Made by a program: the position numbers and the translations under genes
In this document: positions 33,826 through 42,187 of the stretch, in pieces
Layout of the letters: the number at the start of each line of letters is the position of its first letter
Numbering within the stretch: position 1 is the first letter of the stretch
Notes under the pieces: model-generated
Database searches by the model: none
Told to the model about the DNA's origin: nothing
What the model saw: the letters and a program-made list of their open reading frames with translations, nothing else
From: Alphaproteobacteria bacterium SO-S41
GTDB taxonomy: Bacteria; Pseudomonadota; Alphaproteobacteria; Micropepsales; Micropepsaceae
Length of the DNA stretch: 64,000 bases
Direction of reading: 5' to 3'
NCBI GenBank assembly: GCA_019670725.1
Contig: AP024629.1
Coordinates: 1,736,001-1,800,000, forward strand

Positions 33826-35733
33826 TTATGCCCGGAAGTGATCATAAATGCGACGGGCGAGGGCCTCGCTGACGCCGTCGATCGAGGCGAGGTCGGCTGC
33901 ACTCGCATTACGGATGGCCTTGGCCGAACCGAAATGGAGCAAGAGCGCCCGTTTGCGCTTGGCGCCGATGCCCTCGATTGCGTCGAGCGGGTTGTCGGCG
34001 ATGGCTTTCGACCGCCGCGCGCGATGGGTGCCGATGGCGAAGCGGTGGGCTTCGTCGCGCAGGCGCTGGAGATAGAAGAGCACGGGATGGTTGGGCTCCA
34101 GCATGAAGCTGGGCTTGCCTGGCAGGTGGAAGTTCTCGCGGCCGGCGTCTCGGTCGGGGCCTTTCGAGATGCCGGCGATGGTGATGCCTTCGACGCCGGC
34201 ATTGCGCATTGCCTCCAGCGCCGATGAGAGCTGGCCGAGGCCGCCGTCGATCAGGATGAGGTCGGGGCGTTCGGCGACCTCGTCGGTTTCCTTCTCGTCG
34301 AAGATCGGCGCGTGGGCGTCGTCGGCGGTTTCCTTGACATCGGCAAGGCGCGCGAAGCGGCGGGTCAGCATCTCGCGCATCATCGCGAAGTCGTCATTCC
34401 CCGCGGCAGTTTTGATATTGAACTTGCGGTACTGGCCTTTTTCGAAGCCGCGCGGGCCGGCGACGATCATGCCGCCGACGGGCTTGGAGCCCTGGATGTG
34501 GGAGTTGTCGTAGACCTCGATGCGCTGGGGCGGGCCGTCGAGACCGAAGACTTCGGCGACGCCGAGCAGGAGTTCGGTTTCGGCGGCGCTTTCGGCCTGG
34601 CGGCGCATCAGCGCGTCGCGGGCGTTCATGCGTGCAGCGTCGGCGATCTCGCGCTTCTCGCCGCGCTGGGGCAGCAGGACCTCGACCTTGCGCTCCTGGC
34701 GCAGCGACAGCGCCTCGGCGAGCAGGGCGCGGCCGGGAATTTCTTCCGAGACGATGATCTGCTTCGGCGCTTCGCGGCCATCGTAGAACTGGGCGAGAAA
34801 CGCATCGAGCACTTCGCCTGTCGGCGCGCCGCGATCATGGCGCGGGAAGTAGGCGCGGTTGCCCCAGTTTTGGCCGCCGCGGAAGAAGAAGACCTGAATG
34901 CAGGTTTCGCCATGCGCGGCGGTGATCGCGAAGACGTCGGCTTCGTCGATGGTCTGCGGATTGATGCCTTGCGTCTGCTGCACATGGGCGAGCGCGCGGA
35001 TGCGATCGCGCAGACGTGCGGCGGATTCGAAATCGAGATTGGCCGCTGCGTCCTCCATGCGCTTGCCGAGGGCCTCGCTAACCGCACGACTACGGCCGGT
35101 GAGGAAGGCTTCGGCATCGTCCATCAGCGCTTTGTAGCCGGCCTCGTCGACGCGGCCGGTGCAGGGGGCGCTGCAGCGTTTGATCTGGAAGAGGAGGCAA
35201 GGCCTTGTGCGGGATTCGAAGACGGAATCGGTGCAGGAACGGAGAAGAAAAGCGCGCTGCAGCGTGTTCAGCGTGCGGCCGACGGCGCCGGCGGAGGCGA
35301 AGGGGCCGAAATAGATCCCCTTGCGGGTCCGGGCGCCGCGATGCTTGACGATCTGGGGGAAGGGGTGGCCTCCGGTCAGGAGGATGTTCGGGAAGGATTT
35401 ATCGTCCCGCATCAAGACGTTGTAACGCGGACGATAGCGCTTGATGAGGTTCGCTTCGAGCAACAGAGCCTCGGTTTCGGAGGCGGTTTGGACAAACGCC
35501 ATGTCGGCGGTCGCCATGATCATCCGGGCGATCCGGGTCGTGTGGCCCTGGCCCTTGGTATAGGCGGTCACGCGCTTCTTCAGATCGCGGGCCTTGCCGA
35601 CGTAAATGACCTCGCCGTCGCGGTCGATCATGCGGTAGACGCCGGGCGCGTTTGGGAGCGTCCGGACCTTTTCCGCGATCAATTCGGCGCCGGTTACGGC
35701 GGGGGCGGGGGGCGCATTGTCGGACGGGGTCAT
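33826..35733 (-). CDS. uvrC: Excinuclease ABC subunit C
   Basis: A 635-residue nucleotide-excision repair nuclease that cuts on both sides of the lesion after UvrB binding. The N-terminal GIY-YIG domain (APGVYRMI with [13 protein letters not shown]), a UVR motif ([18 protein letters not shown]), the C-terminal RNase H-like nuclease ([20 protein letters not shown] with [12 protein letters not shown]) and the final HhH tandem ([22 protein letters not shown]) are present. It heads uvrC-pgsA-moaD-moaE. The partner uvrB is about 11 kb away. Confidence 0.97.
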   Translation of the reverse strand: MTPSDNAPPAPAVTGAELIAEKVRTLPNAPGVYRMIDRDGEVIYVGKARDLKKRVTAYTKGQGHTTRIARMIMATADMAFVQTASETEALLLEANLIKRYRPRYNVLMRDDKSFPNILLTGGHPFPQIVKHRGARTRKGIYFGPFASAGAVGRTLNTLQRAFLLRSCTDSVFESRTRPCLLFQIKRCSAPCTGRVDEAGYKALMDDAEAFLTGRSRAVSEALGKRMEDAAANLDFESAARLRDRIRALAHVQQTQGINPQTIDEADVFAITAAHGETCIQVFFFRGGQNWGNRAYFPRHDRGAPTGEVLDAFLAQFYDGREAPKQIIVSEEIPGRALLAEALSLRQERKVEVLLPQRGEKREIADAARMNARDALMRRQAESAAETELLLGVAEVFGLDGPPQRIEVYDNSHIQGSKPVGGMIVAGPRGFEKGQYRKFNIKTAAGNDDFAMMREMLTRRFARLADVKETADDAHAPIFDEKETDEVAERPDLILIDGGLGQLSSALEAMRNAGVEGITIAGISKGPDRDAGRENFHLPGKPSFMLEPNHPVLFYLQRLRDEAHRFAIGTHRARRSKAIADNPLDAIEGIGAKRKRALLLHFGSAKAIRNASAADLASIDGVSEALARRIYDHFRA

Positions 35734-35856
35734 GCGCGGGATTCGGGCTGTGGATAACTCTGTGGCTGCATTTTCGGCGCGGGCGACGCGACAATCGCGC
35801 GACGGGACTTTAACACTAGCATGACCGGCAGATGAACGAACTATCTATCTGATTTT

Positions 35857-35886
35857 ATTGACGTATTTCGCGACTCTAACGTCAAT
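35857..35886. promoter_or_regulatory. Inverted repeat ATTGACGT upstream of uvrC
   Basis: ATTGACGT (35857-35864) and ACGTCAAT (35879-35886) form a perfect 8-bp inverted repeat with a 14-base spacer in the AT-rich 259-base gap between the uvrC start and the folB stop. It could be an operator or a stem-loop in the uvrC leader. It does not match the GAAC-N7-GAAC LexA form. Confidence 0.35.
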
Positions 35887-35992
35887 TTTAGGAAAAGAAG
35901 CGTTGATTCGGCCGGAATCGAGGCCATTTCGGCGCTTCCGGGGCTTGTGTGAAAGTCCGCGTGCGGAGCATTCATCGGACGATTTTCCTGCC

Positions 35993-36433
35993 TCAATTTT
36001 CGCCCGCCAAACGCTCGATTTCGACGCCGACGCTCGCAGCGTCAGGCACGATCTCAAGTTTTTCGATCCGTACACGGACGGCGCGTACCCGGGGGTCGCG
36101 CAACGCAAAGGCGGCGACCGCCTCGGCGAGGGTTTCGACCAGCCGGACATGGCCTTCGGCGACGATGGCGCGGACGCCGTTTATGACGTGCTCGTAGTCG
36201 ACGACATTGGCGAGGAGGTCGCCGATGGGGGCGGCGGTTTCCGCGACCGTCAAGTCAATGTTCACCCGGATCGGCTGGGCCCGATCCTCCTCGTGGCGAT
36301 GGACCCCGATATGGGCGTCCAGGGTGAGGTCGCGCACGAAGACATGGCGGATGGCCCGCGCGGCGTCGGCGATCTTGAGGGACTGGACGGCCTGGGTTGT
36401 CTTCACCGTTGCCTCGTTGCATGGAGCGCGCAT
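35993..36433 (-). CDS. folB: Dihydroneopterin aldolase (FolB)
   Basis: 146 residues; homology starts near residue 25 (HVFVRDLTLDAHIGVHRHEEDR), so the GTG at 36406 is another possible start. FolB cleaves dihydroneopterin in folate synthesis. The active-site Glu (GVHRHE), Tyr (VDYEHV) and Lys (RIEKLEIVPDA) are all kept, and VGVEIER closes the domain. It is divergent from a second FolB-type gene with only 17 bases between the annotated starts, so both promoters must overlap coding sequence, or the starts lie further in. Confidence 0.9.
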   Translation of the reverse strand: MRAPCNEATVKTTQAVQSLKIADAARAIRHVFVRDLTLDAHIGVHRHEEDRAQPIRVNIDLTVAETAAPIGDLLANVVDYEHVINGVRAIVAEGHVRLVETLAEAVAAFALRDPRVRAVRVRIEKLEIVPDAASVGVEIERLAGEN

Positions 36434-36450
36434 TGGTTCAAGATCGCCCT

Positions 36451-36897
36451 ATGAGCGAGGTGGGTATGAAAGCGTCGTCGGGCAAGGATGCGGGGTCTCA
36501 CGGGCTGTGGGATGCGACGCGCGGCTATCAGCGTGTGATCCTGCGCGACGTGGTGGTGGAGGTGCGGCTGGGGCTGCATCCCTGGGAGCGTCATCCCGAG
36601 CGGCTGCAGCGCATCGTCGTCAATGTCGAACTGTTCGCCCATTTGGCGCGGCCGTTCAGCGGCAGCGGCGTGGAGGCGGTGGTGAACTACGACGCGATCC
36701 GCGACGAGCTGCGCGGCTGGTCGAAACGCGAGCACACCGACCTGATCGAGACGCTGGTGGAGGAACTGATCACGCTCAGCTTTCGTGACACGCGCGTGGA
36801 GGCCTGTCGGGTCTCGATCGTGAAGCCGGATATTTTCAACGAAGCGGGCGGGGCGGGGATCGAGGTCTATCGCCTGCGCAGCGAGCAGGCGGCATGA
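36451..36897 (+). CDS. Second FolB/FolX-type dihydroneopterin aldolase
   Basis: 148 residues; homology starts at YQRVILRDVVVEVRLGLHPWER. Glu (HPWERHPE), Tyr (VNYDAI) and Lys (VSIVKPDIF) active-site positions are kept, so it is probably catalytic, either as a second FolB or as a FolX-type epimerase. Its stop overlaps the start of a pteridine-reductase-like SDR as ATGA. In E. coli FolX and FolM act together in tetrahydromonapterin synthesis, so a FolX role is attractive but inferred. ATG 36466 is an alternative start. Confidence 0.85.
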   Translation: MSEVGMKASSGKDAGSHGLWDATRGYQRVILRDVVVEVRLGLHPWERHPERLQRIVVNVELFAHLARPFSGSGVEAVVNYDAIRDELRGWSKREHTDLIETLVEELITLSFRDTRVEACRVSIVKPDIFNEAGGAGIEVYRLRSEQAA

Positions 36898-37679
36898 GCG
36901 CGCGCACGTCATCGCCGAGCCGCCACGGGTTTGCCGTCGTCACCGGAGGGGCGAAGCGGGTGGGCGCGGTCTTCGCCAAGGCGCTGGCGGCGGACGGCTG
37001 GTTCGTGCGGCTGCACTATAACGGCTCGACGGTTGCGGCGGAGGCGACGGCGGCGGCGATCCGCGCCGATGGCGGACGCTGCGATCTCGTGCAGGCCGAT
37101 CTTGCGAACCCCGATGTCGCGGAGCGTATCCTGGCGCCGGCGGGCGAGGCGGGCTTCGCCTCGCTGCTGGTCAACAGCGCGTCGATCTTCGACTACGACA
37201 CCGCCGCCAGCGTCACGGCGGCGCATCTGGCGCATAACTACGCGATCAACGCGACGGCGCCGATCCTGTTGAGCAAGGCCTTCGCCGTTCAGTTGCCGGA
37301 GGCGAAGCGCGGGTTGATCGTCAACCTGCTCGACCAGAAGCTGGTCAATCTCAATCCGGATTTCTTCTCCTACACGCTGTCGAAAGTGGCGCTGGGCGCG
37401 GCGACGACGATGCTGGCGCAGGCCCTCGCGCCGCGCATTCGCGTCAACGGGATCGCACCCGGGATCACGTTGCCGAGTTCGGACCAGACGGACGAGGAGT
37501 TCGCGAAGGCGCAGGCGAAGACGCCGCTCGGCTATGGCAGCACGCCGGACGATCTGGTGCAGGCGCTGCGTTATCTGATCGCGGCCGAGGCGGTGACGGG
37601 GCAGACCGTGATCGTGGACGGCGGGCAGAGCCTCAACCCGTCGCCGCGTGACGTGATGTATATCGTGCGGGGCGAGTAG
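36894..37679 (+). CDS. SDR oxidoreductase, pteridine reductase/FolM-like
   Basis: A 261-residue short-chain dehydrogenase. The cofactor loop is TGGAKRVG, the TG-x3-R-x-G variant typical of pteridine reductases instead of TG-x3-G-x-G. The catalytic YTLSK (Y-x3-K) is present with NSASIF (N-S-A-S) before it. It is translationally coupled to the second FolB-type gene, which supports a reductase for dihydropterin or dihydromonapterin, as in E. coli FolM. Substrate is inferred. Confidence 0.88.
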   Translation: MSARTSSPSRHGFAVVTGGAKRVGAVFAKALAADGWFVRLHYNGSTVAAEATAAAIRADGGRCDLVQADLANPDVAERILAPAGEAGFASLLVNSASIFDYDTAASVTAAHLAHNYAINATAPILLSKAFAVQLPEAKRGLIVNLLDQKLVNLNPDFFSYTLSKVALGAATTMLAQALAPRIRVNGIAPGITLPSSDQTDEEFAKAQAKTPLGYGSTPDDLVQALRYLIAAEAVTGQTVIVDGGQSLNPSPRDVMYIVRGE

Positions 37680-37680
37680 C

Positions 37681-38010
37681 TCAGCCCTTCGTCACGGAGA
37701 GCGCCCACTCCAGATAGAATTCGCTGACGCCGTCGATCGGCACCCTTACGAAGCACGGCGCTTCGTGAGGATGCAGCGCGTGCGCGGCGTCGACGGCTTC
37801 GGCGACGAGCGTGCGTCGCGTCTTGATCAGGACCGGAATTTCCGACGCCTCTTCGATGGCGCCGTCCCATGAATAGATCGAGCGGATTGGCGCGCCGATA
37901 TTGCAGCACGCCGCGAGGCGCCGTTCGACAAGCGCGTGCGCGATTGTGACAGCCGATTCTTGATCGGGCAGCGTCGTGTAGATGAAAACGAGATCATCGT
38001 TTTGCTTCAT
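37681..38010 (-). CDS. cutA: Divalent-cation tolerance protein CutA
   Basis: A 109-residue trimeric ferredoxin-like protein. ERRLAACCNI, SIYSWDGAIEEASEIPVLIKTR and HPHEAPCFVRVPI are the CutA family blocks. It is widespread and linked to copper tolerance in E. coli, but the molecular function is unsettled. It converges on the SDR gene, with one base between the stops, and is divergent from a hydrolase gene 110 bases away. Confidence 0.93.
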   Translation of the reverse strand: MKQNDDLVFIYTTLPDQESAVTIAHALVERRLAACCNIGAPIRSIYSWDGAIEEASEIPVLIKTRRTLVAEAVDAAHALHPHEAPCFVRVPIDGVSEFYLEWALSVTKG

Positions 38011-38120
38011 TTGCGTGATGCTTTCGTGTAGCTTGCGCGGTTCTGCTGCGGCGATGCCGCGAGCATGGCGGCGGGTTGCCGCGCCAACAAGATCGAGCTT
38101 CAGGAGCGAAAAGAAAAATC

Positions 38121-38852
38121 ATGGGCAGCGTCGCGCATCATTCACTGGCGATCTGGCCGGGCCGCGAGTCCGGGCTGGGGATGCGCAGTTGGTTGGGTGA
38201 GACGGCGCAGCTTGCGCGCATTTCGGCCTTCCCGCCGAAGAGCGTCGCGAACGATCTGCTGCCGCGCGGCGACGGGCAGACCGTGCTGGTCATTCCGGGC
38301 TTCCTGACCAATGACGGCACGACCGGCCGGCTGCGGCGCTTTCTTTCAAGCCTCGGCTATCGCGCCGAAGGCTGGCAGAGCGGGCTCAATCTGGGGCCGC
38401 GCACCAAGTCGATCGAGTGCCTGAAGGAGCGCGTTGCGGCGCTGGCCGAAGCGTCGGGCGGCAAGATCGCCGTGGCGGGCGTCAGCCTGGGCGGCGTGTT
38501 CGCGCGTGAGATCGCCAAGATGATGCCTGAGCAGGTGGGTGTGGTGGCGACGCTGTGCTCGCCGGTGCAACTGCCCGTGCCGACGCCGCTGGCGCCGTTC
38601 GTGTGGATGCTGCAGCGCTGGTTCGATCAGGGGCTGGTGGCTGGCGTGTCGGGCGAGCCGGTCATGCCGGGTCAGAAGCTGCTCGCGGTCTATTCGCGCG
38701 ACGACGGTATCGTACAGTGGGAAGCGTGCGTGCCGCCCGCGGGCGATAATGTGACAGCGATCGAAGTCTCCGGCGCGAGCCACACCACGATCGGCTCCAA
38801 TCCCGGTGCGCAGAGCGTGCTCGCGCACTTCCTGGCGGACGCCTTCGCCTAA
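38121..38852 (+). CDS. Alpha/beta hydrolase (lipase/PGAP1-like)
   Basis: 243 residues from ATG 38121, with AGGAG at 38102-38106 upstream. The strand QTVLVIPGFLTNDGTTGRLRRFL and the nucleophile elbow GVSLGG (G-x-S-x-G) fit an esterase/lipase fold similar to bacterial PGAP1-like or EstA-type hydrolases. The Asp in YSRDDGIV and the His in GASHTTIG likely complete the triad. It has no signal peptide. The gene is monocistronic; substrate unknown. Confidence 0.85.
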   Translation: MGSVAHHSLAIWPGRESGLGMRSWLGETAQLARISAFPPKSVANDLLPRGDGQTVLVIPGFLTNDGTTGRLRRFLSSLGYRAEGWQSGLNLGPRTKSIECLKERVAALAEASGGKIAVAGVSLGGVFAREIAKMMPEQVGVVATLCSPVQLPVPTPLAPFVWMLQRWFDQGLVAGVSGEPVMPGQKLLAVYSRDDGIVQWEACVPPAGDNVTAIEVSGASHTTIGSNPGAQSVLAHFLADAFA

Positions 38853-38920
38853 GCCCCTGTGCAATTCCGCCGCAGGCTTCGCGGCGACTTGACGCGTTCC
38901 GCCCGCCGCCGGGTAGCTGC

Positions 38921-39355
38921 ATGCTCAATGCCGATATCGAGCTGCGCGAGGGCGGCTGTATGGGCTTTTCGGTTCAGAAGGCAGTCGTCTACGGCGTCGC
39001 GATGTTTGCCGGGCTTCTGGTGGGCATCTCGCTCGGCGGCCGGCTGCGCTTTGAGGCGGTGCTGGTCGGTGCTGCCATAGGCGCGGTGCTGACCGGTCTC
39101 ATCATCGGCTTCCTGATGCGCGCCTCGTCGTTGGACGTGGCAGCAGCGACACCGGCGTCCGTGGAGGCCGCGGTGCGCGCGTCCTGGATGCTGCGCAGCT
39201 TCAAGCGAACGGCGGCCGAGGACGGCGTCGTCACCTATGCGCGGGGCGCTGGGATCTTCGGCGACCGCTTCACCGTCACGCCGACAGCGACGGGCGTGAT
39301 GCTGAACGGGCCGGCCAACATTCTCGCCGTGGTCAAGCGCAAGGCGGCGGCCTGA
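38921..39355 (+). CDS. Small membrane protein, unknown function
   Basis: 144 residues, or 131 if the ATG at 38960 is used (MGFSVQKAVVYGVAMF), which starts closer to the first helix. Two hydrophobic helices lie close together (VVYGVAMFAGLLVGISLGG and VLVGAAIGAVLTGLIIGFLM), followed by a cytoplasmic domain of about 75 residues with basic patches. I do not recognise a family. It stands alone between a hydrolase and a dioxygenase gene. Confidence 0.65.
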   Translation: MLNADIELREGGCMGFSVQKAVVYGVAMFAGLLVGISLGGRLRFEAVLVGAAIGAVLTGLIIGFLMRASSLDVAAATPASVEAAVRASWMLRSFKRTAAEDGVVTYARGAGIFGDRFTVTPTATGVMLNGPANILAVVKRKAAA

Positions 39356-39459
39356 CCTTGCCATGCTGCCGTCGCGACAGTCTGGCCGTGCTGAAGACTT
39401 CGGCCTAACCTGATGCGCGCGAAGCCGTCCGCATGAGACGGCACGCGGGAGGGTGCGCG

Positions 39460-40311
39460 ATGTCGTTCGATTTCGATGCGCATGAGGCGCGGCTGCGGCG
39501 CGACGGCTTTACCATCATCGACGACTTCATGAGTGCGCCGCAGCTCGATGCGGCGCGCGCGGCGCTGGCGCCGCATCTCGGCTTGCATACCGGGCGCAAC
39601 TCGTTCGAGGGTCTTGAGACCGAGCGCGTCTATACCTTGGTCGCGCGCGGCAAGGTGTTCGAGGATGCGACGGCCGATCCGCGCCTTCTCGGGCTGCTCG
39701 ACCGGTTCTTGCAGCCGGGCTATTTGCTGACGGCCAGTCAGGCGATCTGCATCTATCCGGGCGAGAAGGCGCAGCCGCTGCACTTCGACGACGGCTTCTA
39801 TCGCATGGCGCGGCCGCGGCCGGCGATCAGCCTGTCGATTATCTGCGCCGTCGATGCCTTCACCGACGACAACGGCGCGACGGACATCGTCGCCGGCAGC
39901 CACGACTGGAGCAGCGAGCAGGTAAGTGCGTTCCTCAACCCCTATGGCATTGGCGGCGCGCCGGATGGCGAGATCGCCGCGCTGCTGACGCCGGCCGTAA
40001 TGCCGGCGGGCGCGGCGATCGTCTTCCAGGGCACGCTGCTGCATCGCGGTGGCGCCAATCGCAGCACTGCACCGCGGCTCGCCTTCACCAACCAATATTG
40101 CGAGCCCTGGGCGCGGACGCAGGAGAATTTCTATCTGGGCGTGCCGCGCGCATGGGCGGCGCGCATGTCGCCCGAACTGCAGTCGTTGCTCGGCTACAAT
40201 ATCTGGCCGCCCTTCATGGGGCAGGTGACAGCGTCGCATCCGCTGAAATCGCTGGAGCCCGGCTGGATCCCGCCCGTCGTCGCGCAAATGCCCAAGGGAG
40301 AAACCAGATGA
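39460..40311 (+). CDS. Phytanoyl-CoA dioxygenase family protein
   Basis: 283 residues from ATG 39460 with a GGGAGGG element upstream. A PhyH/EctD-type Fe(II)/2-oxoglutarate oxygenase: the iron ligands H-x-D are in LHFDDGF and the distal His in LLHRGGANRS, followed by the arginine that holds 2-oxoglutarate (TAPRLAFTNQY). Substrate is unknown. Its stop overlaps the start of an alpha/beta hydrolase (ATGA), so the two likely work in one pathway. Confidence 0.9.
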   Translation: MSFDFDAHEARLRRDGFTIIDDFMSAPQLDAARAALAPHLGLHTGRNSFEGLETERVYTLVARGKVFEDATADPRLLGLLDRFLQPGYLLTASQAICIYPGEKAQPLHFDDGFYRMARPRPAISLSIICAVDAFTDDNGATDIVAGSHDWSSEQVSAFLNPYGIGGAPDGEIAALLTPAVMPAGAAIVFQGTLLHRGGANRSTAPRLAFTNQYCEPWARTQENFYLGVPRAWAARMSPELQSLLGYNIWPPFMGQVTASHPLKSLEPGWIPPVVAQMPKGETR

Positions 40312-41033
40312 CCGCCGTCTTCGTGCATGGGGTGCCCGATACGCATCGGGTGTGGAACGACGTGCTGAAGCATATCAAGCGCACGGACGTGGTGGCGCTG
40401 TCGCTGCCGGGATTCGGGACGCCGGCGCCGGACGGGTTCGGGGCGACGAAGGAAGACTATGTGAACTGGCTGATCGGCCAGCTCGAGACCTTCGCGGCGC
40501 CAGTGGACATTGTCGGCCATGACTGGGGCGCGTTGCTGACGCTGCGCGCCGTGTCGCTGCGCGGCGATCTGATCCGGAGCTGGGCGGCGGGTGGGGCGCC
40601 GCTGGACAGCACCTATACCTGGCATGACGCGGCGCAGGCCTGGCAGACGCCGGAGGTCGGCGAGCAGGTGATGCAGTTGATGACGCCCGAGGCGATCGCC
40701 GGCGGGCTGGCGCAGGCGGGCCTCACCCACGCGCAGGCGGACGAGGTGGGCCGGCATGTCGATCCGCTGATGAAGGACTGCATCCTGAAGCTCTATCGCT
40801 CCGCCGTCACGGTGGGTGCGGAGTGGGAGGGCGATCTCGCCAGGATTACCGCGCCGGGGCTGGTGATTTTCGGCGCGGACGATCCCTATGTGCCGGCGCG
40901 TTTCGCCGCGCGGCTGGGCGAGAAGACACGGGCGCGCGAGGTGCTGGTGTTCGAGAGTTGCGGCCACTGGTGGGAAAGCCAGCGGCCGGCCGAGGTGGCG
41001 GCGGCGCTGGAAGCCCACTGGGCCGCAGCGTGA
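40308..41033 (+). CDS. Alpha/beta hydrolase, haloalkane dehalogenase/epoxide hydrolase-like
   Basis: 241 residues. The oxyanion-type HGVPD start (residues 7-11) and the nucleophile elbow VGHDWGA, with Asp instead of Ser and a Trp beside it, place it near epoxide hydrolases and haloalkane dehalogenases. The acid is likely in FGADDPY and the base His in ESCGHWWES. It is coupled to the PhyH-type oxygenase. The substrate cannot be read from sequence. Confidence 0.87.
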   Translation: MTAVFVHGVPDTHRVWNDVLKHIKRTDVVALSLPGFGTPAPDGFGATKEDYVNWLIGQLETFAAPVDIVGHDWGALLTLRAVSLRGDLIRSWAAGGAPLDSTYTWHDAAQAWQTPEVGEQVMQLMTPEAIAGGLAQAGLTHAQADEVGRHVDPLMKDCILKLYRSAVTVGAEWEGDLARITAPGLVIFGADDPYVPARFAARLGEKTRAREVLVFESCGHWWESQRPAEVAAALEAHWAAA

Positions 41034-41043
41034 ATTCTCTTGA

Positions 41044-41064
41044 TATTGAGAATGATTCTCAATA
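41044..41064 (+). promoter_or_regulatory. Fur-type operator before the siderophore-interacting protein gene
   Basis: A 21-bp perfect palindrome with 10-bp arms, TATTGAGAAT / ATTCTCAATA around a central G. The core TGAGAAT-G-ATTCTCA is the 7-1-7 Fur box form. It lies 43 bases before ATG 41107, a position suited to iron-dependent repression. Confidence 0.8.
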
Positions 41065-41106
41065 AGAGAGTGTTCCGGAGCGGTATTCGGCCGTTTCCGT
41101 AAAAGC

Positions 41107-41877
41107 ATGAGCGCGAACATGGCGGATGTGATCGAACGAACCCAAACCAAGGCGCCGGTGCCCAAGCCGGGTTTTCTGCAGGCGGCGGCGCTGCATCTGC
41201 TGACCCGTGCGGCGGTGATCGAGACGGCGGTGGATTTGAGCCCGCACTTCCGGTCGATCACGCTGGCGGGGAGGGCGCTGCAGGGCATCGCCTGGGCGCC
41301 GGGGCAGAAGCTGCAGATCCAGATGCGCGGGCTGACCTTCCGGACCTATACGCCGATCCTGTGGGATGCGGTGGCGGGACGGACGCAGGTTGTCGCCTAT
41401 CGCCATGGCGAGGGCCGCGGGGCGGCGTGGGCGGCGGCGGCCGAGGCGGGCGATCCCGTCCTGCTGTTCGGGCCGCGGCGCTCGCTGGACTTTGCGGGGC
41501 TGGAGCGGCCGGCGCTGTTCATCGGCGACGAGACCTCGATCGGTCCGGCGGCGGCGCTGCTGGAGACGGCGCAGGGCGCCGACGAGATGCGCTTCCTGTT
41601 CGAGGCGACTTCAGCGGCGGAGAGCGCGGCGGTGCTGGGGAAACTGGGCGTGCACGGCGCGGAGATCGTGGAGCGACAGGCGGGTGATGGGCATTACGCG
41701 GCGCTGGAGGCGATGGCGGTGGCGGCGTTCGAGGCGGACCGCCAGCAGAGCGTGGTGCTGACGGGCAAGGCGGCGACGATCCAGCGGCTGAGCCGGGCGC
41801 TTAAGGCGCGCGGGGCGGTCTCGGGACAGCTCAAGACCAAGGCGTATTGGGCGCCGGGGAAGCAGGGGCTCGACTAG
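41107..41877 (+). CDS. Siderophore-interacting protein (FAD-dependent ferric reductase)
   Basis: A 256-residue flavoprotein of the SIP/ViuB type that reduces ferric siderophores in the cytoplasm using NAD(P)H. The FAD motif RTYTPILWD (R-x-Y-T) and the NAD-domain start PALFIGDETSIGPAAALLE (G-D-E-T-S) are diagnostic; the C-terminal KTKAYWAPGKQGLD keeps the aromatic-rich tail typical of the family. A perfect Fur-type palindrome lies just upstream, but no siderophore receptor or transporter is adjacent. Its stop overlaps a small convergent gene through CTAG. Confidence 0.92.
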   Translation: MSANMADVIERTQTKAPVPKPGFLQAAALHLLTRAAVIETAVDLSPHFRSITLAGRALQGIAWAPGQKLQIQMRGLTFRTYTPILWDAVAGRTQVVAYRHGEGRGAAWAAAAEAGDPVLLFGPRRSLDFAGLERPALFIGDETSIGPAAALLETAQGADEMRFLFEATSAAESAAVLGKLGVHGAEIVERQAGDGHYAALEAMAVAAFEADRQQSVVLTGKAATIQRLSRALKARGAVSGQLKTKAYWAPGKQGLD

Positions 41878-42083
41878 GCGGCGAGCGCCATGGCGCTGCC
41901 GGCCCGCAGGGTGCGGCGGCATTCCAGGAGAATGCGGGTCCAGACGGCGCGTTCGAGGCGGTTGCCCTCGAGCGCGAAGTGGCGGCACCAGATGCGCGCC
42001 TCCGCGCAGGCGTTCGCGCCGTAGGTGCGGATGAGCGAGAGCGCGGTGCGCTGGATGTGGCGGTCGGAGAGAGCTGTGATCAT
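41874..42083 (-). CDS. Small hypothetical protein
   Basis: 69 residues from ATG 42083 (MITALSDRHIQRTALSLIRTYG), a plausible single helical domain with conserved-looking Arg, Cys and Trp (EARIWCRHFALEGNRLERAVWTRIL). Codon use and the normal N-terminus support a real gene, although the frame is open further upstream. The stop overlaps that of the SIP gene via CTAG. Family not recognised. Confidence 0.6.
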   Translation of the reverse strand: MITALSDRHIQRTALSLIRTYGANACAEARIWCRHFALEGNRLERAVWTRILLECRRTLRAGSAMALAA

Positions 42084-42187
42084 GGGAGGCGCGGGATACG
42101 CGCCCTGCTGCACTGCGGCAACCCGCCACAGGCTCATATTACGTAAAGGTAATCGTTGACTTTGCAGGCCCGCTGCGGCTGGCGCCC

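Noticed and set aside
34312-35757. 481-residue plus-strand frame over uvrC
   Set aside because: Antisense of uvrC; composition typical of shadow frames.
35734-35992. LexA site upstream of uvrC
   Set aside because: GAACGAAC is present near 35837, but spacing is 4 rather than the 11 needed for GAAC-N7-GAAC, so it is not a LexA box.
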